Shown here piece after piece: positions 59,402-64,000 of a stretch of DNA of 64,000 nucleotides (its first letter is position 1; each line of letters begins with the position of its first letter). The notes beneath the pieces are model-generated. The model had not been told where the DNA came from. It saw nothing but the letters and a program-made list of their open reading frames with translations, and did not search any database. Origin of the DNA: Owenia fusiformis (taxonomy: Eukaryota; Annelida; Polychaeta; Sabellida; Oweniidae); contig CAIIXF020000003.1 in assembly GCA_903813345.2 (NCBI GenBank), positions 23,577,248 to 23,641,247 on the forward strand, written 5' to 3'. A program made the translations under genes and the position numbers.

Positions 59402-59928
59402 AGATGACATGTGGCTTACCATATTCTATGGCCACTGAGTGTGGCCATAGAATATAAATAAGACACTCTTTGTTGTTTTGAATTTGCCTTTAAATTGCCC
59501 AGCCGTCTTATTTTTATTGATGTAAACATAATAAACTCACCTTCATTGATCTTTACCCGCAGACCTAGTTCATACATTTGTCTACTGCGCAGGATATTTA
59601 TTCACAAAAGAATTAAAATAAAACTGTAAGAAATATTTTACAACAAGCGGCCATCTTGACTAAATCGCTATAGCGGAAAAAGGCATGCTTTCAAAATGGA
59701 GAACGAGACAACGGCTATTTTAAATGAAAACGTTCAATATCTCATCAACAAGACAAGCCATTACCATTTCAAGAAAAATTAACAGAATGATTTCTAGAAT
59801 ATCACATAAATTTATTGAACGACGGCTGAAGATTTTACAATAGTTCAAGGTGTTCCAGATGGAATCACTTCTAGCCAAGAATTGGCTAGAGACTCGAGTA
59901 ACATGTGGCATATCATACATGTAACTTC

Positions 59929-60258
59929 CGGAACCCTAGTTCAACAAGTTAAATCCAATACCACGGCTTTCATTTATAATCTGAGTGTTCTTGTTGCCGT
60001 GGTTGGGTTTAACTTCCGTGCTAAGCTTTCATTGGTTGCAAATTCTCACTATCAGTTATTACATGGGCTTTCAACTAGTTGAAAGCCCATGGTTATTAAT
60101 AAAACGCGCATAGAATTCTATGCGTTGCCATAGGCCATCATTAAAATTTTTTGCATCAAAGGCCGAATAGGCACGGATGTAAAACCTAGGACGGGCCACA
60201 AGAAATGTCAGATAAGAAATAAGGCCCAGACTAGGTTTAACTTGTTGAACTACCGGAA
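59929..60258. repeat. Inverted-repeat element with a perfect 28-bp central palindrome
   Basis: CCGGAACCCTAGTTCAACAA at the left and TTGTTGAACTACCGGAACCC at the right are inverse. Inside, ATGGGCTTTCAACT / AGTTGAAAGCCCAT (60063-60090) is a perfect uninterrupted palindrome. Confidence 0.7.
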
Positions 60259-60411
60259 CCCGTGAAAAAGCGAGTGAGTTTTACAGTTACTTTTATCTCT
60301 TGGATCATATTGTGCTTATGCTCACTGGTTGACGCAACAAAGTCTGTGTGCAGACATCCATTAATGTTTACTAACTTCTGGAAGGTACAGTAAGTGACAG
60401 TCTCATTCTGT

Positions 60412-60802
60412 CTAGAGTCCATTTCATTGCTTCATTTCGTTGGTAGAACGGCAAAAATAAGAAATTGGGAGACCATTGTGCAATAATATATGGAAAAGTA
60501 TATTCATACATGAATGACATTTGTATATTTCAGATATTTTAGTTTTTTGTGCAATAAGCCTGTGCCGTCTTGTAATTTGAAGAATTTCAGCCACGTTAAT
60601 CTTATTGAAAATAACATGGCAGAGAAACATCCAAATATAAGAGGCCACACACTTTATAAGCCAAACTAGAAGCAATCCAAGATATACAAATCTCATTCAT
60701 GTACATTATGAATATTCTTTTCCATATATTATTGCACAATGGTCTCCCAATTTCTTATTTTTGCCGTTCTACTGACGAAATGAAGCAGTGAAATGGACTC
60801 TA
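60412..60802. mobile_element. 391-bp foldback element with arms of about 100 bp
   Basis: CTAGAGTCCATTTCATTGCT ... GTAGAACGGCAAAAATAAGA ... ACCATTGTGCAATAATATAT at the left is repeated inverted at the right with very few differences, including the last GGACTCTAG. Confidence 0.85.
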
Positions 60803-60828
60803 GCTAAGTTTTCAAAACATGAAAAAGG

Positions 60829-62565
60829 AGACCTTATCTGTTGCAAGACTAACGCCTGGCGTAACCGTCACCATGTTATTAGGTGCTTTTTAAGTAGCGC
60901 AAGGATCCTGCCATGACCGTGGTAATGTTATCGTGAAAGCCTGGTATAACCGCGACAATGCTGTATTATATTAAAATGCCTGCCATGACCGTGGTAGTGT
61001 AATCGTGTAAGCCTGGCGCGACCGCAACCTTTATATGACATTAATGACCTTCATGTTTCGCCCGTTGCTGTTGGTATTTTTTATGAATAAATCTTATTAA
61101 TTGATCATTATAGAAAGTATATGCTTTCGAATCGAAGCTCCTTAAATGAGAGTAGAGATATAGTTTGTTCGCAAATTATTTATGAGTAAAAATTAGGTTT
61201 TCGTTGTGAAATTAATACACATTTTTAGTAGTCTTTATTTACATATTTAAGGTAGTTAAACACGAAGAAAAATTGTCATTACAGTGTGCTCATGCTACTT
61301 TAAATACAACCACGGTCATGAGAGGCCTTGCAACTATTGTCACGGTCATACGGGGCTTTAACATTACCATGGTCATGACAGGCCTTGCAACCATTGTCAC
61401 GGTCATACGGGCTTTAACATTACCACGGTCATGACAGGCCTTGCGACATAATACAGCATTGTCACGGTCATGACAGGCCTTGCAAGCATTGTTACGGTCA
61501 TATCAGGCTTTAACATTGCCACGGTCATGACAGGCCTTATAAGCATTGTCACGGTCATATTAGGCTTTAACATTACCAAGGTCATGACAGGCCTTGCAAT
61601 AATTTATGGGATTAGGACTGCTATAACCGTGACAATGTTTATTGCAAAGCCTGGCATGACCGTGACAAGGTAATATAGTATTGCAAGGCCTGCCATGACC
61701 GTGACAATGTAATATAGTACTGCAAGGCCTGGCATGACCGTGACAATGTAATATAGTATTGCAAGGCTTGGTATGACCGCCGTGGCAGTGTAATGTAGCA
61801 TTGCAAGTTCAGGTATGAGAGTGGTGATGTAGAAATTTATGATTAGGACTACTGCTTTAACCGTGACACTGTGTATTACAAAGGCTGGCATGACAGTGAC
61901 AAGGTAATATAGTATTGCAAGGCCTGCCATGACTGTGACAATGTAATATAGTATTGCAAGGCCACATATGTGGGTGGTTATGTAGAAATTTAGGATTAGT
62001 CCGTGATAATGTATTGCAATGACTAGTACTAGGGCACTGTAAATATGAATCATAGTAATGTCAGAAATATCCTTAAACAATTTTAAGTGATCGTCATTAT
62101 AATGACACTATACAATTAAACAGTTTAATACTATATGATCATGGTGTTTAACTACCTTAATTACGTTAATATCAAAATTACTACTAGACATTATATTCAC
62201 ATTATTTCCGCATATTCTAAAATAATTAATCATTTACACAGAATAAGACAAGTTATTTATGTCACGCTAATAAACAATTTAAACCGGAGACATAAAATAT
62301 ACAAATATTTAAGAGTGGATAGTAAACAAATCGCTTAACAAACAACAATAAAAAATTCTTAAATTAAACGTAAATGTTACGGCCGCGCCAGGCTTCCACG
62401 ATAACACTCACGGTCATGACAGGCCTTGCAATATAATACAGCGTTGTCACGGTTATACCAGGCTTACAAAACAACACTGCCACGGTCATGGCAGGATCCT
62501 TGCGCTACTTAAAAAACACCGAATAACATGGTGACGGTTACACCAGGCGTTAGTCTTGCAATAGA
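60829..62565. mobile_element. 1.74-kb element with long terminal inversion and a reversing satellite core
   Basis: The ends (AGACCTTATCTGTTGCAAGA ... GCGTAACCGTCACCATGTTA ... GCAAGGATCCTGCCATGACC) are mirrored at 62380-62565. The core is many copies of ACGGTCATGACAGGCCTTGC in one orientation (about 61310-61600), then the reverse complement GCAAGGCCTGCCATGACCGT (about 61620-61965), so the centre is a large imperfect palindrome. Open frames there are repeat translations, not genes. Confidence 0.85.
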
Positions 62566-62806
62566 TACAGTTGGGGACAAAAATAAATGACAGGTCGATT
62601 TTCGATCACCATTTCCTAATTATGGTGGTCTGAAAGCCCATAATTTCAAATATTGTCTAGATATATATCCCTTAAAATTTGTATATTTTACATTTTGTAT
62701 AATCTCATCCACTGATGTATGGCCTCTTGTAAATTCTCTTATTTTTAACATGGGAAATCCTCACTTCAGCAAATCCACCTGTCATTTATTTATGTCCCCA
62801 ACTGTA
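62566..62806. mobile_element. MITE, CAGTTGGGGAC-ended
   Basis: Ends TACAGTTGGGGACAAAAATA and the inverse TATTTATGTCCCCAACTGTA with TA at each end; the interior matches 16139-16381. It abuts the right end of the 1.74-kb element. Confidence 0.9.
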
Positions 62807-64000
62807 GCATGTGTGAAAAAGTGTCTGAAAAAGTTTAAAAATTGGGATTGACTTACTTAGGCTCGACTTTACTTATTGATACCCACTTGAAAACAATACT
62901 AATGATACAACAATTCTTACCATCTGTCCCATGAATATTGTGTTCTCACTGAGGTTGTAAACCTCAAAGAAAACTAATGAATCCTATTCTGCTTGTCGTG
63001 AAAAATGAAATTTATTATCGCCCACTCAATGCTTGTAGCGCCACCTATAAAACGTTTTAAAAAGGGAAAAATCGAAAAATCGTCAGCTTCATAAGCTGGA
63101 TTCTTTGCCATCTCTAGCTTGTCAGAAGACACAAAAGGGATTTTATAAACAGTAAGTATGTTTGCAAGAGCATTTTTCATTGAGGATTTATCGAAGAATG
63201 GTGATTATAATGCCTATATTGTGTTACTTTGGGAAAAAAACGTGGGTGATAATAGACATGTAACCTTTGAGCCAGCTGTGTTCAGTTGCCAACGTGGATC
63301 GGGCTCTTTTGAAAGACAATATGACACTGACATTATACTAAATTACTTCCTCTACCAATATTCAGTTGTCTGCTGGTATTTCCCGAGGCTAGATCTGTTG
63401 TCACACAGTGTAGACTGATTATTCATGAGTTTGACTCCATTCCAATAGATTTGGTCAATAGTCTACTCCATTCCAATAGATTTTTATTGACCAATAGAAA
63501 CCAATTGATAAACAATAAACAGGAAATTCAGCAGTTTTCATAATCAAGCTTTATCCCTCATCTGTCATCTCAGATAAAGGCTGACATCTGGTACTCTTTT
63601 CTACAATAGTACATGTACATGTACATGTATAATTTCATAGTGAATACACATCCTTTCAAATTCAAAAGGTTCAATTTGAATAAATATTTTAGGTTCGCTT
63701 TGTAGGTAAATATTTCAGATTCATCCAAATGGTAGGTTTGCTTTAAGCATAAGCTTTGCTTTAACCTTTAGCAGACCACCGGCGACCGCGTCCGCCCATT
63801 CAAAACTACCCCCAGAATCCACCGGCGGATCCGGACGACACAAATCTAACTTTTGAAAACTTTACTTTTTCCCGCCGTTCTTATGATCCAATTAGATTGC
63901 CCGATTTATTCAGTCCTTAGAAGGTGACTTCCTGTTGACCTAGAAATGGCGATGTTTCGAAAAATATTTCTCAATTCAACAATTCAACAGTGTTTAAGTC
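62807..64000. other. Right end of window, no gene established
   Basis: It contains the possible minus-strand splice donor at 62921/62920, which could belong to a far 5' exon of TANGO6 or another transcript, a short ACATGT repeat (63610-63628) and a GC-richer patch (about 63775-63840). Two open frames of 68 and 86 codons (62974-63180 minus, 63158-63418 plus) have no recognised similarity. Confidence 0.4.

Noticed and set aside
61403-62080. Two minus-strand open frames of 60 and 158 codons rich in TVTML/ILYY repeats
   Set aside because: They are translations of the reversing satellite core; the periodicity follows the DNA repeat and there is no gene signal.
63158-63418. 86-codon plus-strand frame near the right edge
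   Set aside because: No recognised similarity, splice context or promoter. It could be an exon of a gene to the right, but nothing here supports that.

Overview
The window is AT-rich, intron-rich animal DNA crowded with short inverted-repeat transposon remnants. The gene set (a spliced TANGO6 homologue, an actinoporin-like gene, short-chain-collagen-C4-like genes, a UDP-glycosyltransferase and a carbohydrate sulfotransferase) fits a marine invertebrate, perhaps a lophotrochozoan. The sequence alone does not fix the species.

The backbone is one long minus-strand gene, a homologue of TANGO6/TMCO7 (the RTP1 family of helical-repeat proteins). I could join sixteen coding exons between 57408 and 6582. 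Their phases agree at every junction and give an uninterrupted protein of about 1168 residues with a start and a stop. Two of its introns hold other genes. Intron 14 (7276-15389) carries two genes with uninterrupted coding regions: a UDP-glycosyltransferase on the minus strand and a sulfotransferase on the plus strand. Intron 6 (25731-53602, about 28 kb) carries a plus-strand tandem cluster.

Layout of the intron 6 cluster: a spliced gene for a small secreted eight-cysteine peptide (28.2-28.8 kb); a broken, truncated collagen gene copy (31.35-33.27 kb); a spacer; a second copy of the peptide gene (39.86-40.42 kb); an intact collagen gene A (42.95-46.68 kb); and an intact collagen gene B (48.7-51.26 kb). 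The segments 26.05-35.81 kb and 37.33-44.69 kb are copies of each other. The duplication took the peptide gene and only the first exon of the collagen gene. In the upstream copy that exon is also split by a 1.65-kb repeat element. Both intact collagens are predicted type II membrane proteins with a charged stalk, a furin-type site, a very short Gly-X-Y stretch and a ten-cysteine C-terminal domain.

Outside TANGO6, the left end holds the last exon of an actinoporin-like gene (754-1185) and a 2.66-kb inverted-repeat element carrying a two-exon zinc-finger mini-gene. The right end (57.5-64 kb) holds candidate 5' untranslated exons of TANGO6 and a dense group of palindromic and inverted-repeat elements, including a 1.7-kb element built from a short repeat that reverses orientation at its centre.

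Tandem repeats include a 53-bp minisatellite beside collagen B, of which collagen A has a single unit, and two elements with central tandem repeats of about 140-160 bp. Several mariner-type elements are present, one with a decayed transposase. Exons were joined by eye from splice consensus, reading frame and family similarity; no alignment or transcript data were available.
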